Origin: Owenia fusiformis
Taxonomy: Eukaryota > Annelida > Polychaeta > Sabellida > Oweniidae
DNA: 60,000 bases
Assembly: GCA_903813345.2 (NCBI GenBank)
Contig: CAIIXF020000009.1
Span: forward strand, 17,325,759-17,385,758
Direction: 5' to 3'
This document shows, in pieces, positions 47,201 to 57,600 of the stretch (positions are counted from its first letter, which is position 1; each line of letters opens with the position of its first letter). Under the pieces are notes generated by a model. That model made no database searches. It was not told where the DNA came from and worked only from the letters and a program-made list of their open reading frames with translations. The position numbers and the translations under genes were made by a program.

Positions 47201-50200
47201 GTTCCATATAAAGAATGTTGATAATGGTAAGAAATAATCCATTCATTTGAGAGACCCAGACAGAATTGTATTGTATTTCAGTTGTGCGTCAAGCCATGTT
47301 GCAGAACCAGGATCCAGAGATACAAGCCAAACTACTGGCTATGCAGAAGAACATTGGTCTTAGCCAGGCCAGGCTGCAGATAGCATCTCAAACTGGAGGC
47401 AATCAAGCAGACGACGAAGAGACATCAAGCACTAATAAACCTGTAAGAATCCTTTCTTTATCAATCATTGTAATGTTACATAGAGCAAGTAAAGCTGACT
47501 GGAACTTTTCATTGATCTGCACAGCTTTGAGATCAGTTGTTTTTGGGACCAGCTAGCTCACATGAATATATCATTTGTGTTAAATTATAGTATCTATATT
47601 GTTAATCATATGGTATCACACTGAGAGAACATTTTAATGTTATAATGAACATTATAAATACTTAACATTATGTAAATAAGAAATGGAAATATTGAATGTT
47701 CAATTTTCTTAGCACCATTAGAACAAGTGCAAAATTGCATATGTGCAAGGTTTGTTGCAGGATGTCTCAGCTAAGGGCTACAATAGAGTGAAGGACAATA
47801 AATACAAGATACCATTAACAAAGGCTCTTACCCCAGAGGAAACAGAAAACATCAACAGGTAAAGTTCAACAATTTAAAATTCTGATTATTTTAGAAATAC
47901 TAATATCTTGTTTTGTTACTCTAATTTTCATAAAACCAATTGCATATCTTTGTACAATAGTGTTTCATACAGTGAGGTAAAATATTTGACAATATTGTTG
48001 AGTCATAATTGAAAACACTAAAATAATTGGGGAAGTGCTCACATCCCCTAGCTGGCCCCTTAACATGTGAATGAGTCCGGCAAATTACCCAAGATAGAGT
48101 GATCAGCTCATATCATTTGTTTACAGGCACAATTCTGTGAGCCAGTGCATCGCCTCAATGCTCAACAGAATCGAGAAAATGGAGAGGGAAGAGCTGCGTA
48201 AAAAGAAACGCATAGATAATATGGAGGAAAAAGTGAAACGCACATCAGAGGAGAAACTCCTGAATATTTTACACAAAACCAAAGAAAATCTTAAGAAGGA
48301 GATTTTGAAGAAAAGGTCACGGATGGAAGCTTCATTGGCAGCTGATGTAAGGGTAAGACAGTCTATTAATTTGATATTATGTTATTGAGTGCTTTTGGTC
48401 GTTCAGTAAATCCTGGGGAAATGATTTAATAAACACCGATGTGGTGAAAGAACCTAAGGTGGATCAGGGGTATCCCTTATTTTTTCAAAATTTTCATTGA
48501 TAAAGAGTCCACCATCAGATTAATCTGCATATAAATATTCAATACCACTGTCATTGCTTACAGGCGGAGGTTGCTGAAGAGTTAAAGAAACAAAAGAAGA
48601 AAGTTCCAGTGAAGAGAAAGTCCACAGAGATGAACACTGGAGCTAGCACAATTGAAGGTCTTGGAGTGTTAGTGGTACAAGAGCCTAAGAGTAAGAAGAA
48701 GAAAGGCAAGATTATCTCTACTGGTACAAGCAAGGTGAACCCCACTGAAGAGAGACTCTACTGTGTATGCAAGAAACCTTATGATGAATCAAAGTAAGTA
48801 AAACATGTTTAAACTTTGGCCAACATATTAACACATATACCAACATATTAACATGTGATAACTTTGAAGGTTCTACATGGCTGTAACACATATACCAACA
48901 TATTAACATGTGATTACTTTGAAGGTTCTACATTGGCTGTAACACATATACCAACATATTAATGTGTGATAACTTTGAAGGTTCTACATTGGCTGTAACA
49001 CATATACCAACATATTAACATGTGATTACTTTGAAGGTCCTACATTGGCTGTAACATGTGTAATAACATATTAACATGTGATTATTTTGAAGGTTCTACA
49101 TTGGCTGTAACATGTGTACCAAAATATTAACATGTGATAACTTTGTAGGTTCTACTTTGGCTGTAACATGTGTACCAACATATTAACGTGTGATAACTTT
49201 GAAGGTTCTACATTGGCTGTAACATGTGTACCAACATATTAACTTGTGATAACTTTGAAGGTTCTACATTGGCTGTAACATGTGTACCAACATATTAACT
49301 TGTGATAACTTTGAAGGTTCTACATTGGCTGTAACATGTGTACCAACATATTAACATGTGATAACTTTGTAGGTTCTACATTGGCTGTAACATGTGTACC
49401 GACATATTAACATGTGATAACTTTGTAGGTTCTACATTGGCTGTGACACATGTACCAATTGGTTCCATGGTAACTGTGTTGGCATAGATGAGAGTCATGC
49501 TAAGTTCATGGAGACCTACACATGTGATGATTGCAAGAAAGAGCATGCATCTAGTGCTGAGGAACTATACTGTCTCTGTAAAACACCTTATGATGAATCA
49601 AAGTGAGTAGCTAAGTACCTTAGATTCTTATTTACTAGTCACTGTACGCACTGACTATTTTACAGATTTCTTGCTAAAAATATCTTTCATGACCTTTTGG
49701 ACATTTGAATGTAAGAGTTAAGCCATTTAAGTTATTGCAATGGGTGTACTATTAAAGTTGCAGCCACCCTCTTGCTAATTCTCACACACATCTTCCTCTT
49801 AGGTTTAATATTAGGCTTCTATGTTGTGATATGTTGTCAAATAGTTATTGCTTTCACAAATGAATCAAATAAAATGTTTGTGCACTTAAGCTTCTCTAGT
49901 ATTTGATGACAATTAACTCGATTGACATTAATTTGAACTGGATTTATTGGGTTTTTTTTATTGCATACTTTTACATGAAAATATATCATTTAGGGGGAAA
50001 CATGGTTAAGTTGTCAAGATTGCTTGAACATCAGAGTATTTCTTATTAAGGTTTCTTATATGGGTTTTGAATTTTTGTGAAACCCTACTGTAATGCTAAG
50101 ATATTTTATGAAAACAATTGTTACATCTACATGTTCCCATGCAATGATGTTAATGTCAGTGAAAACTGGTGAATAGAAAATGTTACCTTAAAGTAATATT

Positions 50201-53200
50201 TCAATGACTGAATTTCAGTTTATCATTTATAATTGTTTATAGTCTTATGAATTTTCCCAATGTCTTCTAGGTTCTACATAGGTTGTGATAGATGCCAGGA
50301 CTGGTTCCATGGCACCTGTGTTGGAATAACAAAATCTCAAGCTGATAGTATTGATGTCTACATCTGTCCAAACTGCCAGGCAAATAATTCACCATCAGAA
50401 ACTAAGGCCAATCAAACAATTCTCACTACTCAGCACTTTATTGAGCTACGAAGGATCGTAAAAAGTCTTCAGGTCAGTACCTTCCAAATGTACTTTACGA
50501 GATCGTCTGATAATCTTCATGTAATGTAGACTGAAAATTAGCTTAGTTATTTTTTAACAAACTTAACATATATTGTTATGTTACCAACAAGAACTGTTGA
50601 CATATCGTTACGGTCTCCATTTTTTGTAACAGCGATCGGAGGTTGGCAATCGGCGGTTGGCGTCTGTAACAAATGGTTGTGACATTTTGCATGTTAATGC
50701 CTCGTTTTCTTATGCAGTTATAGCTATCTTAGAATTCTTGTTAGTATTGGAGTAGTTTTTTTCCAGAAAAATGTCAAATGTGAATTAAAATATATTACAT
50801 ATCAGTCCTTATCCCATAGTTGAGGACAAATCTGTATGACAACATTCAATATATTTGATATTTTGCAAATGTGTGGAAATAAGCGATATCTTTGGAATAT
50901 GATTCACTTTATTCAACGAATTTGAAAACACTCACCAATCGTGCAATGTGACCTGTATTGTAAGGTGGTGATTTTATGCTGTCACATGATAAATGAATGA
51001 ATGTTGTTTTGAAATGTTTGGTTAAATTAATTTAATAGGTGAACTTTGTATAAATAGAACATCTTATGAATTTTTGTGATATCATTTTAATCCACTCATA
51101 GATATCAATATCGGCACCTATTCGCTATGCTCACTCATCCAGATATTGATATCAACTTGTGGATAAAAACGATATCACTCAAAATCATTTAATTATTCCA
51201 TAGGTGCTAAAATGATGTTTATGTAAGCAGTGAAAAAATATCATGTTTTCAACAATTTTTCACTTTATCATTAATATTATGTCACCCCCAGATGTGATGA
51301 CATATTGTTATAATTTTGTTATAACTTTTTTGTGGACGGTGTTCGATAGTGTTCGCACTGTCTATAACAATTTCTTACAACTTCCAACTGTTTAGACTTT
51401 TTACTGTGAACATATTTAACCATGTTATGAGTTCCAACACATTTCTGCCCTAGGCGTACACCATAGAAAATGTAATCTTTGATAACTCAAATACTAGTTC
51501 TCGGATTCGGTTCAAATTTTATATGATGATACTTAGGACAAATGAGCTTTGCCAAAGAAGAGATTTTCAAATGGTGTCTGAATTTCAAAATGGCCTCCAA
51601 TTTTCATTTAAATATGTAATCATTGATAACTCAAATACCAGTCAATGGATTTGGTTTAACTTTCATATGCTGATGCCTAGTGACAAAAAAGTTTTAATAA
51701 ATAAGAGATTTTTAAGATGGCCACTGAATTTCAAAATGGCCACCATTTAAGGGACCAAATACAACTTTCTATGATATTTGAATCTCCCGCCTCTAACATT
51801 GTGTTCCTTGCACCCCCCCTATACATTCAGATTTTGTTATCACTTGAATTGAAATGTCAACATTTTGAATGTTGATGTCTTGTTAACCATTTTCAATAAC
51901 TTAGCAGGTGGTGACATTTTTACTGCTAATGCCTTGTTGAAACATGTCATACAGTGCCATATTCCATGGTTTACACATTTTTACTGCTTGACTCAAAGCT
52001 CATACGGGGTGTCCAAAAATAGGAGCGAAGAAAAGGTTGATTTACTTGTCAGTCTTGCATATTCTGTTTTGAAATTCAGAATCATTTAGTTAATTCAATG
52101 TGGATTTTGTTGCGAAAGTTTGATGATAATCTTCCCTCTCTATGTTCAATTGTGCATTGAGAAAAGAGGTGCCCACATGTTTTGTAAGGGACTGTAGTTT
52201 TTGACTTAATAGGCAGATTATAATCAAACTTGTCCATGTTGTGATGTTGAATAAACTAAATAATTCTGAAATTTCAAGGCAGAATATGCAGGATTGGCCA
52301 AGTTTATCTTTTCTTCAGTCCTGGTTTTTGGACTCCCTGTACTTAACACTCAGCACTTGTTTTGAAAGTTTGATTTGACTTATTAAAGCACCCCTCAAAC
52401 TATGGAAGAAAAAGAACATCCTAAGACTTACTCTCTTGCTTCGCTTGTTCATGCAGATATTGCAGTCATTCGTGGAGAATATCATATCACCTCATAAATC
52501 ATAGGACATTCTCTCCATAGTTGAATAGTTAATTCAGAAGAGTAATTTGTTTCCAGTCTCACAAGATGTCCTGGCCATTCTTGGAGGCCGTAGACCCAGA
52601 AGAAGTGCCAGACTATTACAGGGTAATCAAGGAACCAATGGGTGAGTGCCTAGCTTTTATCTTGATAATATTTTCTTTTCTTATTGCCTCACCATTGAAT
52701 CTCTTGTCTAGGGCCAACCAGATCCTCTGAGACCAACTGATCTAGAATAATATTTCAAACCATATGTAATGTTGCTTATATTGTTGGAATGCAATAAAGG
52801 GGAAACTGGGTTCTATTGAATTATGGGTTCCCATAATATCATATATCCAAGGCCCCTAAACATGATACTATTACAGCTCATATTTCATGGGTGACTTCCT
52901 TACTCAATCTTGGATCTTTCAAGATAATGTAATTGACCTCAACCAGTGCATGCATCTCTATAAGCCAGAGAAAATCCAGACACCTTTGATTTGATCCCCT
53001 AATAGTCTTTCATCTATCAATAGTTCTTTGTGTCGTTCATTGCAGACTTGACAACAGTTGAAGATAGAGTCAGCAGGAAACAGTATATGAAACTCGGGGA
53101 TTATGTCAGAGACGTCATGAGAATATTTGACAATTGCAGATATTACAACACTGCAGACTCTCCATTCTATCAATGTGCAGAAGTTATGGAGTCCTATTTT

Positions 53201-53236
53201 GTCCAGAAATTAAAGGCATTCAAGGAAAGATTATAA
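29254..53236 (+). CDS. BPTF: Nucleosome-remodelling factor subunit BPTF (NURF301), complete
   Basis: Largest subunit of the ISWI-containing NURF complex; reads histone marks and recruits the remodeller. Exons: 29254-30269, 31083-31203, 33322-33443, 33913-34118, 34485-34663, 35132-35345, 35868-36056, 36249-36470, 36676-36942, 37194-37577, 38528-38655, 38984-41351, 41735-41873, 42219-42502, 42713-42913, 43101-43220, 45852-46318, 46641-46893, 47282-47442, 47761-47858, 48127-48352, 48564-48793, 49429-49602, 50271-50472, 52557-52641, 53046-53236. All junctions are GT-AG and phases close: 8,247 nt, 2,748 residues (human ~3,046). ATG follows an in-frame TAG (29230) and has A at -3, G at +4. Order: acidic/serine-rich N-terminus, DDT, PHD1, coiled/acidic region, conserved central blocks ([39 protein letters not shown]), Gln/Ala-rich stretches, PHD2, PHD3, bromodomain. 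The exon ending 48352 could alternatively end at 48346. Confidence 0.95.
29728..29943 (+). other. BPTF: DDT domain of BPTF
   Basis: Residues ~159-230: [43 protein letters not shown]. The DDT fold in BPTF contacts the remodeller complex. The adjacent WHIM-like segment ([21 protein letters not shown]) follows in the same exon. Confidence 0.9.
30613..31082 (+). repeat. degenerate array of acceptor + exon-start copies before the PHD1 exon
   Basis: The real junction (31082|31083) reads ATTGTGCCAATATTTTAG|ACTTGGGGATCTGCTTTGC then TGTGAAACCTG. Copies of the same block have junction-equivalent positions near 30613, 30667, 30721, 30805, 30961 and 31026. The nearest reads TGTGCCAATTTCTCAG|ACTTGGGCAACTCAG then TTCTGCTGTGAAACATG. 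Spacings are 54, 54, 84, 156, 65 and 56 bp; the 156 gap holds an inserted repeat (30815-30945). Most keep an AG. The family resemblance includes both intron and coding sequence. Confidence 0.75.
31083..31203 (+). other. BPTF: BPTF exon 2, PHD finger 1
   Basis: The finger starts at the end of exon 1 (DDHCRNCHK) and continues [20 protein letters not shown] then [16 protein letters not shown]. The Cys4-His-Cys3 ligands are all present. This matches the N-terminal PHD of BPTF in sequence and position after DDT. Confidence 0.95.
31565..31755 (+). repeat. family A fragment in BPTF intron 2
   Basis: Contains 'aaaactcccttatgactcct', 'tcaaaatggttgccatttt', 'tttcctagctttacaaata' and 'gtcctgcattgtaaaaagcc', the same words as the element at 1108-3420. 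Confidence 0.85.
32064..33190. mobile_element. GTCCGTCC-bearing element with ~140-bp internal tandem units (family B)
   Basis: Starts TATCCCATCGAACGAAGTTT plus (GTCC)n and ends CTGTTCGATGGGATTCGCTA, an inverted terminal pair. Inside, four units share 'tactataactcgaaaa', 'tggagcgattttgttcatat', 'tgtgaatactataagcat' and 'ggccattttgaaaaatggcc', with landmarks at 32471, 32587, 32734 and 32875. A diverged relative lies at 37650-38400, and head fragments at 30815-30945 and 45175-45260. Confidence 0.7.
33505..33585 (+). mobile_element. tRNA-derived SINE fragment, copy 1
   Basis: 'gagctctagcctggattgg' then GGTCATAGATTCTATCC resembles the variable loop and T-arm (box B) of a tRNA. About 75% of this stretch is repeated at 34938-35020. 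It lies in BPTF intron 3. Confidence 0.4.
34938..35020 (+). mobile_element. tRNA-derived SINE fragment, copy 2
   Basis: 'gaggtggcaaagctctagcc' (box A-like) followed by GGTCATGGATTCTATCCC (box B-like). It is homologous to 33505-33585 and lies in BPTF intron 5. Confidence 0.4.
37650..38400. repeat. diverged family B copy in BPTF intron 10
   Basis: Repeated words 'tggagtgattttg', 'tttttgctataactgaaaaa' and 'gcggccattttat' at ~140-bp steps match the element at 32064-33190. The ends are not clear. Confidence 0.5.
38984..41351 (+). other. BPTF: BPTF giant exon 12 (789 codons)
   Basis: Opens with the conserved [20 protein letters not shown] block and closes with the conserved [20 protein letters not shown] and [29 protein letters not shown] blocks. 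The middle is acidic and low-complexity. It contains two copies of a CYS-x2-CRN...CYSP-x-C motif (39807-39880 and 39960-40028), with flanking cysteines spaced as in a small metal site; their function is unknown to me. Confidence 0.9.
43695..43820 (+). pseudogene. N-terminal relic of a Crypton/DUF3504-like tyrosine recombinase ORF
   Basis: ATG opens 41 residues ([20 protein letters not shown] ... [13 protein letters not shown]) before TAA. 'STSRF..V.EEDI..L' resembles the start of KIAA1958/DUF3504-type proteins of Crypton origin. A degenerate continuation follows ([17 protein letters not shown]-like, 43870-43925). It is frameshifted and truncated, with no catalytic core. The flank 43990-44130 forms a large hairpin (GTTTACTGTCAAAATTATAT and its inverse). 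Confidence 0.4.
44479..44653. mobile_element. small MITE with TTAC target duplication
   Basis: Ends CCAGGGGTTTCACTAG and CTAATGAAACCCTGG are inverted repeats. TTAC flanks both sides, and the split right terminus of the host element is rejoined if this segment is removed. Confidence 0.65.
45175..45260 (+). repeat. family B head fragment with (GTCAGTCG)n
   Basis: TTATCCCATAGTTCGGGGAT followed by ATAAAGAACGGCTCC and GTCGGTCAGTCGG repeats, like 32064 onward. Confidence 0.6.
46707..46826 (+). repeat. BPTF: in-frame coding minisatellite in BPTF exon 18
   Basis: Units of 33 nt (CAGAATGTTGCTGCCCAGAA then TGCTGCTGCTGCA) encode [11 protein letters not shown], three incomplete rounds. Upstream, exon 17 encodes seven glutamines. 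It lies in the Gln/Ala-rich low-complexity region before the C-terminal fingers. Confidence 0.85.
48127..48352 (+). other. BPTF: BPTF exon 21, basic coiled-coil region
   Basis: Encodes [20 protein letters not shown] and further Lys/Glu-rich helix, continuing into exon 22 ([20 protein letters not shown]). It links the Gln-rich part to PHD2. Predicted helix by composition. Confidence 0.8.
48564..50472 (+). other. BPTF: BPTF exons 22-24: PHD fingers 2 and 3
   Basis: PHD2: [32 protein letters not shown] ... YTCDDC. PHD3: [31 protein letters not shown] ... YICPNC. Ligands are complete in both. PHD3 keeps the Tyr/Tyr/Trp positions that form the H3K4me3 cage in vertebrate BPTF. Both fingers are split at exactly the same codon (DESK|FYIG, phase 2), a sign of tandem duplication of the finger with its intron. 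The PHD2 intron carries a 56-bp array; the PHD3 intron (49603-50270) does not. Confidence 0.95.
48815..49428 (+). repeat. 56-bp tandem array of the PHD2 exon-23 acceptor and exon start
   Basis: Ten head-to-tail units end at 48869, 48924, 48980, 49036, 49092, 49148, 49204, 49260, 49316 and 49372; the true acceptor ends at 49428. The period is exactly 56 bp except one step of 55. Each unit contains AACATGTGATAACTTTG(A/T)AG then GTTCTACATTGGCTGTAACA and TGTGTACCAACATATT. That is the splice acceptor plus the first ~29 nt of exon 23. Nearly every unit keeps AG at the splice position (GAAG or GTAG; GTAG only at 49148, 49372 and the real site). A partial unit starts at ~48815. Confidence 0.92.
51475..51750. 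repeat. two ~145-bp tandem copies, 'ggccatttt' family
   Basis: 'gataactcaaatac', 'ggatttggtt', 'atgctgatgc' and 'tttcaaaatggcc' recur at ~145 bp. Loosely related to family B. BPTF intron 24. Confidence 0.6.
52557..53236 (+). other. BPTF: BPTF exons 25-26: C-terminal bromodomain
   Basis: The end of exon 24 ([12 protein letters not shown]) and then [57 protein letters not shown]. The acetyl-lysine-binding Asn (NCRYYN) and the PMDL motif are intact. The protein ends FKERL-stop. Together with PHD3 this is the nucleosome-reading module. Confidence 0.95.
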
Positions 53237-54405
53237 TAAATAATGTACAGAATGAATGTATGTAGTTTGTAGTTGTACTTATATTTCATATTGAAAGAAG
53301 AGGAAGACTGTTAAAGACAATTTGCAAGCTGACATTGTGGCAGCAGATACTGGATTAAAGGTATAGATTTATAAAAAAAGTAAAATGTTGAATGATTATG
53401 TAATCCAAGGCTTATTTTACTAAATGTATATAGAATAACATTATTAAATTTAATGTGATTGACTCACTATATTTTGTGGAAGGCATTCACTAAGATGTTC
53501 CATTTTTGTACTTAGGCTAATTGTTTTTTAAGATCCTGGTGTATTTTCACTAAACGTATATATTATTTTCAATGAATTCACAATGCGCATGAATGTCCAG
53601 GTCTGCTGTACAGTTTGCATTTTAAAACGAAATGTCACAAGTATCAGTATTTGATATTTTGGGCAACTTTTGTTATTGTTTATTTGTTGTGTATCCTATT
53701 TTTGTTATTAAAAGTACATTGGCAAGTCATGCGAGTACATATAGTAAGGTCATTTGCTTATTGTCCCAATAAGTGGGGTTTGGACTAGGAACCTCAATAC
53801 ATTCTAGGATGATTAAAAGCTGCAGGTCAAGTCAGAGAGTTCTGATTTGTGAAATATTTGTAATTTTTATACAAGTCTATGGTTGAATATGTGTGACTTG
53901 TATTGTTTTGCAGCGCCATCTCCAGTCAGCGCTTTGCAGCATTGTACATTGCTTCACTTGATAATTTATATCATCAGCATATTATAAATAAAACTGTTTT
54001 GTGTTTTCATAAATCAAAGTATACGTATATGTATTTTATATTACTGTATGAGTCGATGGATAGTCAGGTGAAGAGGAGTTGTAATGTAGTTCTAAACTAT
54101 ATACTATGTTCTAGTACACATTTCCAGTAGGCTAATCACCTAGTGTTTCTTTACCTTCCATGTACATTTTAGAAATTGTAAATGATTGCTGTCATAGTTT
54201 TATTTGCTTTCAATTATTTGATATACATTAGTTAATTGCACATTGAGTGACAAAATGAATTTTTTGATGCAAGAATATATTTGAATTTTGAATTGATGTG
54301 TCATTACTTTCCAATATGTACATATGTGTCCATTAATGAATAATACACTAGAGCCCTACTGTAGAAACCAGATATGTTATGAAGGGTTTAATGTAGAATA
54401 ATATA

Positions 54406-54411
54406 AATAAA
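54406..54411 (+). terminator. BPTF: distal poly(A) signal of BPTF
   Basis: AATAAA 1,170 bp after the stop. A proximal alternative is at 53987-53992. Confidence 0.5.
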
Positions 54412-54449
54412 ATGTAATATTCTCTCTATGAAAAATGTAGTTGTTTTGT

Positions 54450-54455
54450 TTTATT
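54450..54455 (-). terminator. PIGX: poly(A) signal of PIGX
   Basis: TTTATT on the plus strand (AATAAA on minus), 200 bp past the PIGX stop and 39 bp from the BPTF signal on the other strand. Confidence 0.5.
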
Positions 54456-54655
54456 TTTACTTTACAGCATAATTAAAATGCATGTGTGATATCCACATAG
54501 ACTGGCTCTTCCTCAGACACTCCCATCATTCAATACTGTCGTATCTAATACAGAATAAGAACAACATCTGGTTCATTGTTTCTTACACAAGATTCAACCA
54601 GCCCTTCAGCATCATTGTATGGATTAAAATGTGGGGTAATTTCAATTTCAACAGT

Positions 54656-57600
54656 TCAGTTAGTTTTGCCTTTCAGTTCTGGAGATTTCATTACAAGGTA
54701 CAAAATATAGGCACATCCCATCAATGTTGTTGCTATGGTAACAGTCGTCACTAAGAATATATGATTGCTATTTCCAACTGGAACAAGGAATGTTAATGCT
54801 GGAGATTCCTGAAATTGGAAAAAATTCATTATGTAAAAATCTAAACAGGTGATATAAGTATCACAAGATTGTTATTTTTGGCTACAGGACACCGGAATAG
54901 CCTGACTACAGTAAAGTCAGATACCATTGTCACAAATGGCGGACATGACTGTTGCTTCAACTGTTCAATCACTTGGTCCTTATTTCATGGGATTTTATCG
55001 TCGCTAATTCTGTGCATGCATTAAGCTCTTGTGATAATGTAACATATGAAACCCCATTTTCGATCAAATTGGGTCGTGAATCACCACAATATAGCGTCTT
55101 CGATATCGTCAATGACGACGGAATCTGAATTTGAGAAATTTAGAAAGACAACGTCATATGGTAATAATAACAATGTCCATTGTCCCATATCTCATTTTGA
55201 TCGGTTAAATTAAAGACTTTATTGCGATGGTAGAACACTATTAACTGTACAATGAGTATTAAGACACTTTGATTGATTGTTGTTCCAAAGGAATTTAGTC
55301 TAGATGCTCTATTAAACATGCAGTACATGAAAATCTAATCGAAGCGACGGTTATGTCTGCCATTTGTGACAACAGTATCTGACTTTACCGTTGTCAGGCT
55401 ATTCCGGGGTGTACAGTAAGCTTTTGAAATTCCTCACTTGTCAATCATCCTTCCATCTCAACAGTAGTGGCATATTTTATAACCTCTGTCAATACATATC
55501 CACCTTGTTATCTTTGTTAATTGAGCCTGGCCATAGGAAAACCGGTCTTATCACAAAAATTAGAATTGTGCTACAGAGCCATCATTATTTTTTTGAAAGA
55601 ACTAATGACAGTGGCTCTCTCCTATTGTTGTGCATGACAATAATCCCATGTATGCTAATAACTGATCAAAAGTAATCTAGATATTGTATATTTGAAAATT
55701 GTATATTAGACTGACGACAGAAATCACCCATCCATTAATTAGGTTAACGGTCTAATCTGACTTTAAATAATTCTCACCACTGTATATCCTAACTCTTTCC
55801 ATGTGCATGTAGTGCTTTGATGTGGGTAACATGGGAACTGATGTAGATTACCACCCAGTTTCTGTTTTAAATCTAAAAATAAATCAAAGTGACATCAACA
55901 TTCTGTATGAGATGATAGAAATGAACAAGGCATTAACATGACAAAATGTCACCACCACCTACAAAATTTGATCAATTTGAAGCGAGTTGAAAAATACCTT
56001 TTTGACCTTTTTAACCTAAAGACCTTTTATGTTATGCTAAACACAACTTGAAAACAAATTTTTCGAAAGTAATCTAGGTTCATAAACTAGTGCAAAATTC
56101 TTTTATTCTGTCTCATGTTTTGGAACAATTTTACAATTCTGTCTGGATATTTCTTTGACATTTTCCTGAAAATAAAATAAATTTGAATATCATACTTGAG
56201 CAATTGATCAGCACTCTAGGATGTTTCAGAGTCACTTCTGCAAATTCAACATTCTTTCTCAGTCTGTGATACCTCAGGTGCAAGGGATATGTTACTTCTC
56301 CAGATATCACACCTCGATGTCGTGTCATATTCCCATAAATATAGATGTCATGTTTGGTTGACTCGTAGTCTGGCTTCTCAATGTCTATATATTCTGAGAT
56401 CACCTAAATGCAGAAAACATGTGTCTGATTACTGTTAAGATGTGATTGTTCTGGTGTCTATCAGTTATGTTTTTTATTTTGTTAGATTATTTCATTTAAA
56501 TGAAAGGTAATATTTCAGTTGACAGCAATGTTGATGGCAGATGTTCCATATGACTGAACTGAAACAAATGGCATTATACAATTATTTAGGTATATGCAAA
56601 TATCAGGGTGTTTCATGGTGATTGTTCTGAGCCCAGGTTTTTTTGTTTTGTTTTTAGTTAGTTACATACTTTATTGTCAAACTATGATACAGAAAGTATA
56701 CATCAAGTGACACTTTAACAAGTGTATGAAGTTGTTTTAGTGACAAAAATGAAAATTCAATAATAACTATACATATTGATAGCATATGTATGCATCTAAC
56801 TTATGGCTAGTGGTGGTGGGTTGTGGCTGCCAATGTGTGTTAACTCTATTTCAGTTTAGGAAAATGTATGGCATGGAAAGGTAGATGAGGTGACAGTATA
56901 TAATTATATTTCAGCGATTTTTTTCTTCCTAGTCATTTTAAATTGAAGTAAAGAAGGCACTGTATTCAAAACTTGGCGGGGGTCCTAGGCTGAACCCTCA
57001 TATATCAAGATGTTCCCATACCAATCTGTGAAATTTCAATGTGTTCCCATACCAACAAAAATAACGCCCAAACGCCATACCGAATGTCCAAATATAAGAT
57101 CAATGCCAAACTGAATGTCCAAATATAAGACCAGTGCCATACCAAATGTCCAAATATAGGACCAATGCCATATCAAACACCCAGATTAAGGGCCATTCAA
57201 AATGTCTAATGCCCCAAGAAAAAGGCAGATCTTTGAAGAAAACTATCCATAACAACCTCAAATTAAGGATATGTGTAACTGCTAGATCATTTACATAATA
57301 ATCATAACAACAAAAGCACATGGTACAGTCTGATGAATGCTTACATAATTGTTAAGACTACATATTATGACAAATACCATGCCACAAGTGAGAGGTAACA
57401 TATTTTCCAAGACCATTCTCACACCAGAAAATGGAAAAATCTGACCATTTTCATACCTCAAAAGTCATAATTTGAGGGTCATTCTCATACCAGATCCTAA
57501 AAGAAGGGAAGGTTGTTTTTAGAATAAATCAGGGGAGTTTTTTCAAGCATTTCTCTCCCTCCTTTGGAATACCAAATGTCCTTTGGGATACCAAATGTCA

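Noticed and set aside
48815-49428. CRISPR-like array
   Set aside because: Units are contiguous with no unique spacers, the repeat is 56 bp and derives from a BPTF splice junction in an animal gene.
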